A stretch of 64,000 nt of DNA, taken from Arenicellales bacterium (GTDB lineage Bacteria > Pseudomonadota > Gammaproteobacteria > Arenicellales > JAHEKD01). Positions 6,910-15,560 of this stretch are shown one piece after another; within the stretch, counting starts at the first letter, position 1; each line of letters begins with the position of its first letter. The stretch is from positions 62,001 to 126,000 of the forward strand of contig JANQSD010000002.1 in NCBI GenBank assembly GCA_028284225.1, read 5' to 3'. The translations under genes and the position numbers were made by a program. Under the pieces are notes generated by a model. It was not told the DNA's origin. It searched no databases and saw only the letters and a list, made by a program, of their open reading frames with translations.

Positions 6910-8394
6910 ATGAACATTAAGTTCGCAGACATTGAAATCGATCATGATCGTTTTGAACTACGCCGCAATGGCGAAACAATCGCTGTTGAACCGTTAATTC
7001 TAGATTTAATCATTTTTCTTGCACGACATCCTGGTCAACTGTTTAGCAGGGATGAATTGATGAATCAAGTATGGAACGGCCGCATAGTCTCTGATTCAAC
7101 CATATCCAGTGCAATCAAATCAGCGCGTCAAGTACTCGGTGACAATGGTAAAACTCAGCGCTTTATCCAGACCGTACATGGACGTGGCTTTCGATTTAAA
7201 TCGACGAGCGCCGCGTTTAGTTCTACAGACTTAAAGCAAGCAGCTAAATCCCAGGACCCCTCGTTAGTAGTTTTTCCATTTAGAGTGTTAAATGCAGACG
7301 AACAAGCCAAGAACCTTATTCAGTCTATCACCACCACGATTGAAACTATATTAACCAGGGTGCCATTGTTAAAAATCAATTCTAATACTGCATTTACAAA
7401 TCAACGCGAAGATTCACCAAGGCAACTTCATGAAAAACAGGGTATTGATTTCATTGTCAGCGGTTACGCGCAGTTTTTCGATACCAATCTACGTGTAAAT
7501 GTTAACTTAATTGATGCTAAATCAGGCTTTATTTTTTGGTCCGATCAATTTCCGTTTAACGCCGGGGTCTCAGAACAAGCAGCAGTCATAGAAATCCTTA
7601 GAAAACTTGAGCCTCAAATTAATCGCGCAATCTATAAGCGGATCAAAAAATCTGATAATCAACCTAATTCACGTGAATTATATTTGCAGGCCAGTTCTAT
7701 CCTGGCTCTAAAAGGCTGGCACCAGGACACTTTTATCGAGGCAGCCGATTTATTAAGGCAAAGTCACGAAATGGACTCTGATTTTGCTTTAGCACCCGCC
7801 TATCTTTCACTTGTTTTAGCTCTAGGGCATCGTGTAGGTCTATTACCGGATGAGACAGTAACCCACTCTGAAGTAACTGCTGTTGTTGAACTGGCACTCA
7901 CCCTGGATAACATGAATTCAACCGTGCTGGGTTTTTGTGGTTGTGCCTTGGCAGACATTGGAGCCCTTGAGCGTGCGATTCCTCTTTTAAAACACGCGAC
8001 AGAAATTAATTCTGCCAATGCCCAAGCCTGGGCAGCCTTAGGCTCTGCCTATTTACTTGATAACAACGTTAATCTGGCAATTGAACACTTACAGCATGGT
8101 ATTAATATCAGTCCTTTGGATGGCCGCTTGTCGATCTGGCAAAGTGCGTTAGCGCTGGCTTTTCTGCGTACTAAACAACTGGTGCGTGCACAAGAACAAG
8201 CAGAGCAAGCCTGCATGCGCGACGACAAAACGTATTTGCCGCGCCTGGTTTTGGCTGCAATCTGGGTTTTATCAAATAACCCTGAAAAAGCGGCTTCTAT
8301 CATGCAAGAAGCTCGCAGAATCAAACCGGATTTATCAAGTGATGAAATACAAGCTGCAATCGGCAGCAGACTCGCAAACTTGATCACGGATTAA
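6910..8394 (+). CDS. winged-helix (OmpR/CadC-type) regulator with TPR repeats
   Basis: A 494-residue soluble protein. Residues 1-100 form a Trans_reg_C winged helix (FADIEIDHDRFELRRNGE, then LFSRDELMNQVWNGR and the closing TVHGRGFRFKS). Residues 120-250 resemble the TolB-like/adenylate-cyclase-associated segment (VVFPFRVL, FIVSGYAQFF, LIDAKSGFIFW). Residues 260-494 are helical TPR-like repeats (ANAQAWAALGSAYLLDNN). No transmembrane helix is seen, so unlike CadC it probably senses a cytoplasmic partner. No phosphorylation domain is present. It heads a plus-strand run with a methyltransferase and an OsmC protein and may control them. Confidence 0.85.
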   Translation: MNIKFADIEIDHDRFELRRNGETIAVEPLILDLIIFLARHPGQLFSRDELMNQVWNGRIVSDSTISSAIKSARQVLGDNGKTQRFIQTVHGRGFRFKSTSAAFSSTDLKQAAKSQDPSLVVFPFRVLNADEQAKNLIQSITTTIETILTRVPLLKINSNTAFTNQREDSPRQLHEKQGIDFIVSGYAQFFDTNLRVNVNLIDAKSGFIFWSDQFPFNAGVSEQAAVIEILRKLEPQINRAIYKRIKKSDNQPNSRELYLQASSILALKGWHQDTFIEAADLLRQSHEMDSDFALAPAYLSLVLALGHRVGLLPDETVTHSEVTAVVELALTLDNMNSTVLGFCGCALADIGALERAIPLLKHATEINSANAQAWAALGSAYLLDNNVNLAIEHLQHGINISPLDGRLSIWQSALALAFLRTKQLVRAQEQAEQACMRDDKTYLPRLVLAAIWVLSNNPEKAASIMQEARRIKPDLSSDEIQAAIGSRLANLITD

Positions 8395-8500
8395 ATCCCC
8401 ATAAAAACCCCAAGTTTTTCCCAAGACAATTCTTTAGCAGATGAATAGTATGATCTATGTCTGATTATTTTTAATATTTCTAAACCACAAGGAGACTAAA

Positions 8501-9319
8501 ATGAACCATTCAAATCAAACCTCAGTCGATCTGGATGCTGTTAAATCCAAGCAACAAATAGCTTGGGGCTCGGGAGACTACAGCCGCATCGGCGTAACGT
8601 TACAAATTACCGGCGAACAGCTCTGCGAGGTCATGGACCTGAGAGCTGGACAATCCGTGTTGGACGTTGCTGCCGGCAACGGTAATGCAACGCTTGCAGC
8701 GGCCAGGCGATTTTGTAATGTCACCTCGACCGATTATGTTCAATCCTTATTGGACCAATCCAGCCGTCGGGCGACAGCAGAAAGTTTACCGGTTAAATAT
8801 CAACAAGCTGATGCTGAGAACCTGCCCTTCGAAGACAACTATTTTGATAATGTAGTATCGACGTTCGGCGTAATGTTCACACCTAATCAAGCTCAAACAG
8901 CATCCGAATTAATTCGCGTATGCAAAACGGGCGGTAAAATTGGCTTGGCTAACTGGACTCCACAAGGGTTTATCGGCCAATTATTCAAAACGCTTGGACA
9001 ATATATTCCACCTCCTCAAGGCGTAAACTCACCTGCAGCCTGGGGAACCGATGCCTTTTTGCAACAGCATTTTGCTGGCTGTACTAAAATCGATGCAAGC
9101 GCTAAAGAATTCAATTTTAGATATCAATCTCCACAGCACTGGCTGGATCTTTTCGGCACTTATTACGGGCCTCTGCTGAAAGCATTTGAGGCGCTTGATG
9201 ATGACAAAGGTGAACAACTTGCTGCAGATGTATTGAATCTTATTGACAGCTTTAATAACGCTGACGATGGCACCATGGTAGTTCCTTCAGAATATTTGCA
9301 AATCGTTATCACCAAATAA
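8501..9319 (+). CDS. class I SAM-dependent methyltransferase (UbiE-like)
   Basis: A 272-residue methyltransferase. Motif I is VLDVAAGNGNATLAAAR, the acidic motif is VTSTDYVQ, the third is ADAENLPFEDNYFDNVVS and the post-I strand is LIRVCKTGGKIGLANW. This is the Methyltransf_11/UbiE architecture. A ribosome-binding site AAGGAG precedes ATG. The following OsmC gene starts 14 bp after its stop, so the two are co-transcribed. No ubiquinone or menaquinone gene is adjacent, so a general small-molecule or stress-related role is more likely than quinone methylation. Confidence 0.82.
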   Translation: MNHSNQTSVDLDAVKSKQQIAWGSGDYSRIGVTLQITGEQLCEVMDLRAGQSVLDVAAGNGNATLAAARRFCNVTSTDYVQSLLDQSSRRATAESLPVKYQQADAENLPFEDNYFDNVVSTFGVMFTPNQAQTASELIRVCKTGGKIGLANWTPQGFIGQLFKTLGQYIPPPQGVNSPAAWGTDAFLQQHFAGCTKIDASAKEFNFRYQSPQHWLDLFGTYYGPLLKAFEALDDDKGEQLAADVLNLIDSFNNADDGTMVVPSEYLQIVITK

Positions 9320-9333
9320 CACGGGACAAAATC

Positions 9334-9864
9334 ATGCAAACAATCAACTTAAAACAAATTCAACAGCCGCTACGTCGCCAGTACCTGACTTCACCAGACA
9401 CTGCCCAGGTGGTGGATCAGGCATATACCTGCGGCATTGATGCGGCTGATCCCTTTCACTTTACTGTAAAACCAATGCCCGACTCGGAGGTAGAGATTCC
9501 GGTTGGAGTGCACCATGCAGTTGGAGGGCTGCATGATGCACCCACGCCCGGTGATATACTCTGCGCAGCCCTGGCTGCATGTCAGGATTCATCGATTCGC
9601 ATGGTGGCAAATTTGCTCAATATCGAGCTGGAACATCTGGAAGTGAATGTAACAGGCAACGTAGACGTTCGCGGAACCCTGGCTGTCGATGCAAATGTTC
9701 CGGTCGGTTTTCAGTCAATGCGCTGCGAAGTGAACCTAAGAGTCAAAGCCGGCACTTCTGCGAAATTGCTGGATAAACTCGAACAAGCGGTACAACAGTG
9801 CTGTGTCGTACAACAAACATTGCAAAATCCTCCCAAAATCAAAACACGATTTATGGTGGAATAA
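9334..9864 (+). CDS. OsmC family peroxidase-like protein
   Basis: A 176-residue OsmC-fold protein. The two redox-active positions expected for OsmC/Ohr proteins are present: the cysteine in ALAACQDSSIRM on the central helix and the cysteine pair in VQQCCVVQQTLQ. Family members reduce organic or inorganic peroxides using dithiol donors. The N terminus (about 50 residues before TPGDILCAAL) is longer than in the smallest Ohr proteins. It is co-transcribed with the methyltransferase upstream and lies downstream of the winged-helix/TPR regulator, which suggests an oxidative-stress unit. Confidence 0.82.
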   Translation: MQTINLKQIQQPLRRQYLTSPDTAQVVDQAYTCGIDAADPFHFTVKPMPDSEVEIPVGVHHAVGGLHDAPTPGDILCAALAACQDSSIRMVANLLNIELEHLEVNVTGNVDVRGTLAVDANVPVGFQSMRCEVNLRVKAGTSAKLLDKLEQAVQQCCVVQQTLQNPPKIKTRFMVE

Positions 9865-9916
9865 TTTACAGTTCAGCTATACCGATATACCGAAAAATGA
9901 AACAGGCATCAAACAA

Positions 9917-9936
9917 AACCCCACCTAACCTCCCCA
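9917..9936. repeat. degenerate C-rich REP-like fragment
   Basis: ACCCCACCTAACCTCCCC matches the left half of the REP-like element at 15460-15494, without its hairpin. The rest of the 224-bp gap (9865-10088) shows nothing convincing beyond AT-rich promoter-like sequence. Confidence 0.3.
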
Positions 9937-10088
9937 TCGGCAATGATTCAAAGTTCAGGCAATTCGGACATGCTCTGATTAAATTTACCGGGAAATGGAT
10001 CATGCATTAAGAAAACATCCTATCTCCAAAATCATAACAATGATTGGGGCATTCTAAATACGCTATAAACAACTTGCTTTATACTTGA

Positions 10089-10349
10089 ATGATGTCCATA
10101 GAATTTCACGACATCATTGGCACCATAGGTGTAAGCATGATCCTGTTATGTTATTTCTTACTACAAATAGGTCGTATGCAAAACCACCAACTGAGTTATT
10201 CAATACTCAATCTGCTGGGTGCCGGATTAATACTGGTTTCTTTGTATTTTGAGTTCAATTTCTCAGCCGCATTAATTGAAGGATTTTGGGTAATCATCAG
10301 TTTAATCGGGATTTTTCGTTATTTTAAAATCAAAAATTCCAGACAATGA
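10089..10349 (+). CDS. small membrane protein, CBU_0592 family
   Basis: An 86-residue protein with three hydrophobic segments: IGTIGVSMILLCYFLLQIG, LNLLGAGLILVSLYF and LIEGFWVIISLIGIFRYF. The order and the conserved NLLGAGLILVSL and EGFWVIISLIG match the family named after Coxiella CBU_0592. Its function is unknown. The start is a double ATG. Its stop overlaps the start of the DUF488 gene by 4 bp, and that gene in turn overlaps polA, so the three are translationally coupled. Confidence 0.7.
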   Translation: MMSIEFHDIIGTIGVSMILLCYFLLQIGRMQNHQLSYSILNLLGAGLILVSLYFEFNFSAALIEGFWVIISLIGIFRYFKIKNSRQ

Positions 10350-10717
10350 TGATTCAGATAAAGCGTGTTTACGAAGAAGCAGCGGGCGATGATGGAACAC
10401 GCATTTTAGTTGACCGACTGTGGCCAAGAGGTATATCCAAAGAAAAAGCCAAAATTGACTACTGGGCCAAAGATATAGCACCATCAAACGAGCTGAGGAA
10501 ATGGTATCACCACGACCCTGACAAGTGGGAAATATTCAGGCAACGCTATTTCACCGAGCTAGGTAATAACCAACCAGCTGTGGATGATCTTCTAGCTCAC
10601 ATGACTGACAACACTACTTTTGTATTCAGTTCCAAAGAAACAAAACTGAATAACGCCTATGCGCTTAAGCAGTATTTGGTATCCTATACGCAGTCAAGCA
10701 ACTGTATAAATCAATGA
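10346..10717 (+). CDS. DUF488 family protein (YeaO-like)
   Basis: A 123-residue protein with the DUF488 hallmarks: IKRVYEEAAGDDGTRILVDR, LWPRGISKEKAKIDYWAKD, and PSNELRKWYHHDP. The biochemical role is unsettled; members resemble nucleases or small-molecule-binding domains. It overlaps the upstream membrane-protein gene (10346-10349) and the downstream polA start (10714-10717, ATGA), so it is expressed together with both. Confidence 0.85.
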   Translation: MMIQIKRVYEEAAGDDGTRILVDRLWPRGISKEKAKIDYWAKDIAPSNELRKWYHHDPDKWEIFRQRYFTELGNNQPAVDDLLAHMTDNTTFVFSSKETKLNNAYALKQYLVSYTQSSNCINQ

Positions 10718-13410
10718 ACAAAAAATCAGGCTCCGGTAAACCAATTATCCTTGTCGACGGTTCGTCATTTTTGTATCGTGCCTTTCACGCCATGCCGAAT
10801 TTGATGAATTCCAAGCGCCAACCAACCGGTGCGGTGTACGGTATTGTCAATATGCTGAAAAATCTTCTCAAGGAGCACCAGCCTGAATCTATGGCAGTAG
10901 TGTTCGATGCGCCGGGTAAAACCTTCAGAGATGATTTGTATGAACAATACAAAGCGAATCGCTCGGCTATGCCGGATGATTTGCGCCGCCAGATCGACTG
11001 GGTGCATGAAATTGTCGAGGCACTTGGCTTGCCGTTATTGTCGGTCAAAGGTGTCGAGGCTGATGATGTGATCGGTACATTTGCCAAGCAGGCCGAAGAA
11101 AAAAATCTTTCTGTACTAATATGCAGCGGTGATAAAGATTTATCACAGTTGGTGACTGAGAAGGTGCTGGTCAGCGATACCATGAAAGGTGTGACTTATA
11201 ATATTGAGGGCGTGAAGGAAAAGATGGGTGTTTATCCGCATCAAATCATCGATTATCTGGCACTGATTGGCGACACCAGCGACAACATTCCCGGCGTACC
11301 TAAGGTCGGACCCAAGACGGCAGCAAAATGGTTAGATCAATACGAGACCCTGGATAATCTGCTTGAACATGTGGACGATATAAAAGGCAAAGTCGGTGAA
11401 AACCTGCGTGATTGTGTGGAGCAAATTCCGCTTAGTCACCAGCTCGCCACCATAAAAACCGACGTTGAACTTGACCAGACTATTGAACAATTATCACTCA
11501 ATACACCAGACGAAGAAAAGCTCAAAGCCATGTATGCCGAACTGCAATTCAAAACCTGGCTGTCTGAACTTGGAGGTATTACAGAGGAAAAACCCAAATT
11601 CGATCGTGATAAAACCGAAATCATTTTGACCCAGAAACAGTTAAATACCTGGATTAAACATCTAAAGACCTGTGACACATTTGCGCTGGATACAGAAACC
11701 ACTTCTTTACATTCGCTTGAAGCCGAGTTAGTCGGGATTTCTTTTTCAGACGGTAAAAAAGCCGCTTATATACCTGTTGGTCACGCCTATGAAGGTGTAC
11801 AAAAACAATTGCCTTTAGATGAGGTGCTGGAGCTGTTAAAGCCTCTGTTTGAAAACAAAAAACCGGCCAAAATTTTGCAAAACCTCAAATACGATCTGGC
11901 TGTATTTCGAAACTATGGCATCAATATTGAAAATGCGCAGTTTGATACCATGCTGGAATCCTATGTGCTCGACAGCACGTCATCCAGGCACGACATGGAT
12001 ACTCTGGCGCTGAAGCACCTTGGCCATAAAACCATTCACTATGAAGATATTGCCGGTAAAGGTAAAGATCAAAAGCGATTTGATGAAATTGAAATTGAAA
12101 CTGCTGCGCCTTATGCAGGTGAGGACGCGGCAATTACCTATCAATTGCATGAGACCTTGTGGCCTGGCTTGAAAGAAATCAAAAATCTCAAGTCAGTATT
12201 CGAGGACATCGAAATGCCGCTGATTAGCGTATTGGAATCGGTTGAGCGTAATGGTGTAAAAATAAACACGCAAAAACTTATTGCCCAGAGTCAAGAAATC
12301 GCCAAACAAACAGAACAACTCGAATCACAGGCACACGATATTGCCGGCAAAGCATTCAATTTATCCTCACCTAAACAAATTCAGGAAATCTTATTTGAAG
12401 AACAGAAGCTGCCTGTACTGAAGAAAACACCTAAAGGCCAGCCTTCAACGGCAGAGGATGTGCTACAGGATCTGGCTGTCGATTACGAATTACCGGCATT
12501 GATTCTGCAGCACCGAAGCTTAAGTAAACTCAAATCGACCTATACGGACAAACTACCGGATCTGGTAAATCCCGCAACCGGTCGTATTCATACCTCATAT
12601 CACCAGGCTGTTGCTGCTACAGGCCGACTGTCATCTGCCGATCCGAATTTGCAGAACATTCCCATTAGAACGGCTGAAGGGCGGCGGATTCGTGAAGCCT
12701 TCGAACCTGAGAACGGTTATGTTTTATTAGCTGCTGACTACTCACAGATTGAATTACGTATTATGGCGCATTTATCCCGGGACAAAGGTTTATTGGATGC
12801 ATTCGCCAAAGGTGAAGATGTACATCGAGCCACTGCCAGTGAAGTATTTGGAACCAAACTGGCCGACGTTACTGATGATCAACGCCGCAATGCCAAGGCC
12901 ATTAACTTCGGTTTGATTTACGGTATGTCATCGTTCGGCCTGGGACAACAACTTGGTATTTCCAGGCAGGAGGCCCAGGAATATATTGACCTGTATTTTG
13001 ATCGTTACCCTGGTGTAAAAAAATATATGGATGATACCCGTGAGCAAGCCCATGATACCGGATTTGTGGAAACTGTATTCGGACGCCGCCTGTATTTGCC
13101 GGAAATAAATTCCAGCAATTTCAACCGTCGCCAATATGCTGAACGCACTGCCATTAATGCACCTATGCAAGGCACGGCAGCTGACATCATCAAAAAAGCC
13201 ATGATCAAGGCTCATACTGAACTTCCCAACGTCAGTAAAAACTCAAAAATGATTATGCAAGTTCATGATGAACTGGTATTGGAGGTGCCGGAGAAAGACA
13301 GCAAAAAAGTCAGCCAGGCCATTACAGAAATAATGAGTGGTGTTGCCAACCTCAAGGTACCTTTAATAGTAGAAACAGGCACAGGTACAAACTGGGCCCA
13401 GGCACACTAG
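10714..13410 (+). CDS. polA: DNA polymerase I
   Basis: A 898-residue three-domain polymerase for Okazaki-fragment processing and repair. Residues 1-290 are the 5' nuclease (ILVDGSSFLYRAFHAMP, GVEADDVIGTFA, LIGDTSDNIPGV with helix-hairpin-helix). Residues 310-490 are the 3'-5' exonuclease with an intact DTETT motif and YAGEDAAITYQL, so proofreading looks active. Residues 500-898 are the polymerase: motif A LLAADYSQIELRIMAHLS, motif B RRNAKAINFGLIYG and motif C MQVHDELVL. Length and motifs are normal. Its start overlaps the stop of the DUF488 gene, and a terminator-like hairpin follows. Confidence 0.98.
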   Translation: MNKKSGSGKPIILVDGSSFLYRAFHAMPNLMNSKRQPTGAVYGIVNMLKNLLKEHQPESMAVVFDAPGKTFRDDLYEQYKANRSAMPDDLRRQIDWVHEIVEALGLPLLSVKGVEADDVIGTFAKQAEEKNLSVLICSGDKDLSQLVTEKVLVSDTMKGVTYNIEGVKEKMGVYPHQIIDYLALIGDTSDNIPGVPKVGPKTAAKWLDQYETLDNLLEHVDDIKGKVGENLRDCVEQIPLSHQLATIKTDVELDQTIEQLSLNTPDEEKLKAMYAELQFKTWLSELGGITEEKPKFDRDKTEIILTQKQLNTWIKHLKTCDTFALDTETTSLHSLEAELVGISFSDGKKAAYIPVGHAYEGVQKQLPLDEVLELLKPLFENKKPAKILQNLKYDLAVFRNYGINIENAQFDTMLESYVLDSTSSRHDMDTLALKHLGHKTIHYEDIAGKGKDQKRFDEIEIETAAPYAGEDAAITYQLHETLWPGLKEIKNLKSVFEDIEMPLISVLESVERNGVKINTQKLIAQSQEIAKQTEQLESQAHDIAGKAFNLSSPKQIQEILFEEQKLPVLKKTPKGQPSTAEDVLQDLAVDYELPALILQHRSLSKLKSTYTDKLPDLVNPATGRIHTSYHQAVAATGRLSSADPNLQNIPIRTAEGRRIREAFEPENGYVLLAADYSQIELRIMAHLSRDKGLLDAFAKGEDVHRATASEVFGTKLADVTDDQRRNAKAINFGLIYGMSSFGLGQQLGISRQEAQEYIDLYFDRYPGVKKYMDDTREQAHDTGFVETVFGRRLYLPEINSSNFNRRQYAERTAINAPMQGTAADIIKKAMIKAHTELPNVSKNSKMIMQVHDELVLEVPEKDSKKVSQAITEIMSGVANLKVPLIVETGTGTNWAQAH

Positions 13411-13456
13411 GCTGCTCTGTTACAAAGGTAATGGAATTAAAGCTGGGTTTCTATAT

Positions 13457-13503
13457 AAAAACCGGTTAGAATGCCTGCCATTACATTCTATGCTGGTTTT
13501 TTT
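13457..13503 (+). terminator. Rho-independent terminator after polA
   Basis: AAAAACC and TAGAATG pair with CATTCTA and GGTTTTT (with a small internal loop), followed by a run of T. It lies 47 bp after the polA stop. Confidence 0.6.
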
Positions 13504-13591
13504 ACAGTAACTCTCTTCGCAAGACTTTCCCTGTTTTTAACCTCGTTAGATTAGTAAGATTTTTTGTTTTTAATTTTTGATGAGGTATATC

Positions 13592-13792
13592 GTGGAAACG
13601 GGAACTGTTAAATGGTTTGATGAAACCAAAGGATTCGGATTTATAACACCTTCTAATGGCGGCAAAGATGTATTTGTACACTTTTCTGCAATTCAGAATT
13701 CAGGGTTCAAATCACTCACTGAAGGACAAGAAGTAACTTTTGAAGTTGAACAAGGCCCTAAAGGCCCTCAAGCTAAAAACGTCAAAACCTGA
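13592..13792 (+). CDS. cold-shock protein (CspA family)
   Basis: A 66-residue cold-shock domain protein, an RNA chaperone. RNP1 is KGFGFIT and RNP2 is DVFVHFSAI, with the opening [12 protein letters not shown] choose GTG 13592 because GAGG sits about seven bases before it and the product then begins like other Csp proteins (VETGTVKWF); an upstream ATG at 13580 would lie inside that ribosome-binding site. The roughly 90-bp AT-rich leader after the polA terminator fits the long 5' UTR of cold-shock mRNAs. Which Csp paralogue it is cannot be said. Confidence 0.92.
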   Translation: METGTVKWFDETKGFGFITPSNGGKDVFVHFSAIQNSGFKSLTEGQEVTFEVEQGPKGPQAKNVKT

Positions 13793-13814
13793 TTACCTTC
13801 CAGTATGCATAGCT

Positions 13815-13849
13815 AACCCTTTGATTTTTCACAGGGTTTACTATTTTTT
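13815..13849 (+). terminator. Rho-independent terminator after csp
   Basis: AACCCT, a 12-base loop, AGGGTT, then TTTTTT: a short hairpin with a T-run about 22 bp after the csp stop. Confidence 0.55.
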
Positions 13850-13891
13850 ATTGAGTCTTGACTCTATACTTGGCGCATCTAGGGAGCGTTC

Positions 13892-14695
13892 ATGCTAATC
13901 GCGCAGATTACTGATCTACACCTGACTGCGGCCGGACAATTCGCACAAAACAATGTCCGCACTACAAACCGATTTGACCAGGTGCTGAGTTCATTCGAAG
14001 CGTTCGGCCTAAAACTGGATGCAATTTTAATCACTGGAGATTTGGCCGATAACAAACATCCTCAAGCTTACGAGAGGCTGGCTAAACGCTGGAAAAATTT
14101 AAACTGCCCTTGTTATTTGATCCCCGGTAATCATGATGACAGGAGTCTGATGCGCCACTATTTCCCTGACCATCCTGGTTTTGCCGGTGACCCTGATGAT
14201 TTTATTCAATACAGTATTGATGATTTTCCACTTCGCTTAGTGGCTCTGGACACCACCATTACGGATAGTGATAAAGGTGAGCTTTGTTCACAGCGCCTAA
14301 GTTGGCTAGAGCAAACCCTGGCTCAGCAGCCTGACAAACCCACACTTATTTTTATGCATCATCCACCGTTTAGAACCGGTGTGATTCAAATGGATCACTA
14401 CAACCTGTCTGGCATTGAAAGCTTAGAAAAAATAATCGAAAAAAACCCACAGGTGATTCGTATTGTATGTGGCCATGTGCATCGGCCTGTCAACACCTGT
14501 TTTGCTGGAGTAACGACGAGTATCGCTCCTGCTGTTTCTTTTACCCAGGCACTCAATTTTCACCCTGATAGTGAATCCGGTTTTTTTGTTCATTCACCCA
14601 AATATGAACTACACTGGTTTAACCAGGATCATATTGTCTCGCATACGGTCTCATTAGAAGCCGGATCCAGGACCGTGCCTTATCCTGAGAATTAG
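13892..14695 (+). CDS. cyclic-nucleotide-type metallophosphoesterase (CpdA-like)
   Basis: A 267-residue calcineurin-like phosphoesterase of the CpdA class, which hydrolyses 3',5'-cAMP. The dinuclear-metal motifs are in order: AQITDLHLT (D-x-H), ILITGDLADN (GD), PGNHDDR (GNHD), FMHHPPFRTG and VCGHVHRP (GHxH). A ribosome-binding site AGGGAG precedes ATG. It is separated by one base from the HAD hydrolase gene downstream, so the two form an operon. Substrate (cAMP or another phosphodiester) is inferred from family only. Confidence 0.85.
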   Translation: MLIAQITDLHLTAAGQFAQNNVRTTNRFDQVLSSFEAFGLKLDAILITGDLADNKHPQAYERLAKRWKNLNCPCYLIPGNHDDRSLMRHYFPDHPGFAGDPDDFIQYSIDDFPLRLVALDTTITDSDKGELCSQRLSWLEQTLAQQPDKPTLIFMHHPPFRTGVIQMDHYNLSGIESLEKIIEKNPQVIRIVCGHVHRPVNTCFAGVTTSIAPAVSFTQALNFHPDSESGFFVHSPKYELHWFNQDHIVSHTVSLEAGSRTVPYPEN

Positions 14696-14696
14696 C

Positions 14697-15461
14697 ATGG
14701 ATAATTCGGGGTTGCTTATCGACCTGGACGGCACGATTTACCGTGGCAACCAAGTCATCGACGGTGCAATTGAGTTTATTCAGCGCCTGAACAATAACGA
14801 GGTGCCCTATTTGTTCGTCACAAACCGTGGCAATCGTACTGCTCAAATCGTCGCAGATGATTTAAACAGGATGGGGATTAAATGCCAGGTTGAAAATATT
14901 TTAACCTCATCAATGGCAACTGCGGATTGGCTACCGCCAGCAACGCGGGCATTCTGGATCGGTGAAGACGGCTTGGAACAACCTCTGCAACACGCCGGGA
15001 TTGAATTTGATCAGCAAAATCCAGATGTTGTAATTGTGGGTTATGATCGCGAGTTCAATTATCACAAACTAACCCAAGCGACTCGACTCATCATCAAAGG
15101 TGCGCGTTTTATTGCCACCAACAACGACAGCCTTATCACTGTCGAAGATGGGGTCATTCCAGAAGCCGGCCCTTTGGTTACTGCTATCCAAAAAGCCACC
15201 GGTGTAACACCTGAAATCGTCGGCAAGCCATATCAAGTGATCATTAACGCCGCTTGTAACCGACTCGGACTTAAACCCGATCAATGCATCATTGTCGGTG
15301 ACAATCTGCATACTGATATCCAGGCAGGCATAAAAAACGGCCTGCAAACCGCTTTTGTATTAACCGGTGTTTCCAAAGTAAGTGATATAGATAAATTCGA
15401 TATCAAACCAACCTGGGTAGTGGAAGATTTGTCTGAATTGAGTGAGATTTTATTTGTTTAA
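14697..15461 (+). CDS. HAD-IIA family sugar-phosphatase-like hydrolase (NagD-like)
   Basis: A 254-residue haloacid-dehalogenase hydrolase with the C2a cap of the NagD family. Motif I is LLIDLDGTIYRGN (DxD nucleophile pair), motif II is LFVTNRGNRT, and the C-terminal motif III/IV region is GKPYQVIINAA and IIVGDNLHTDIQAGIKNG, all intact. NagD-like enzymes dephosphorylate nucleotides or sugar phosphates. It directly follows the phosphoesterase gene and may act on that enzyme's product, which is only a guess. Its stop codon lies inside a REP-like element. Confidence 0.85.
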   Translation: MDNSGLLIDLDGTIYRGNQVIDGAIEFIQRLNNNEVPYLFVTNRGNRTAQIVADDLNRMGIKCQVENILTSSMATADWLPPATRAFWIGEDGLEQPLQHAGIEFDQQNPDVVIVGYDREFNYHKLTQATRLIIKGARFIATNNDSLITVEDGVIPEAGPLVTAIQKATGVTPEIVGKPYQVIINAACNRLGLKPDQCIIVGDNLHTDIQAGIKNGLQTAFVLTGVSKVSDIDKFDIKPTWVVEDLSELSEILFV

Positions 15462-15550
15462 CCCCTCCTGGCCTCCCCTGATAGGGGAGGAAAAGTAATA
15501 CCACGAGAAAGGCTTTTCTCCCCCTCCCAGGGGGAGCTAGAGGGGGTATA
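15460..15550. repeat. pair of inverted C-rich REP-like hairpins
   Basis: CCTCCCCTGATAGGGGAGG (15472-15490) and CTCCCCCTCCCAGGGGGAG (15518-15536) are two strong hairpins. The flanks are also inverted copies (ACCCCTCC at the left, the complement of ACCCCCTC at the right), so two REP units point in opposite directions, as in BIME structures. Partial relatives are at 1820-1850 and 9917-9936. Confidence 0.65.
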
Positions 15551-15560
15551 CTTGCTTTAA

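Noticed and set aside
9885-9903. TACCGAAAAATGAAAC resembles TACCGAAAAACGAAAC at 33050-33065
   Set aside because: Only about 16 bp match, with no shared flanks or structure; chance is likely.
9798-10010. 70-codon plus-strand frame after the OsmC gene
   Set aside because: It begins inside the OsmC gene in another frame, crosses a repeat fragment and has no ribosome-binding site.
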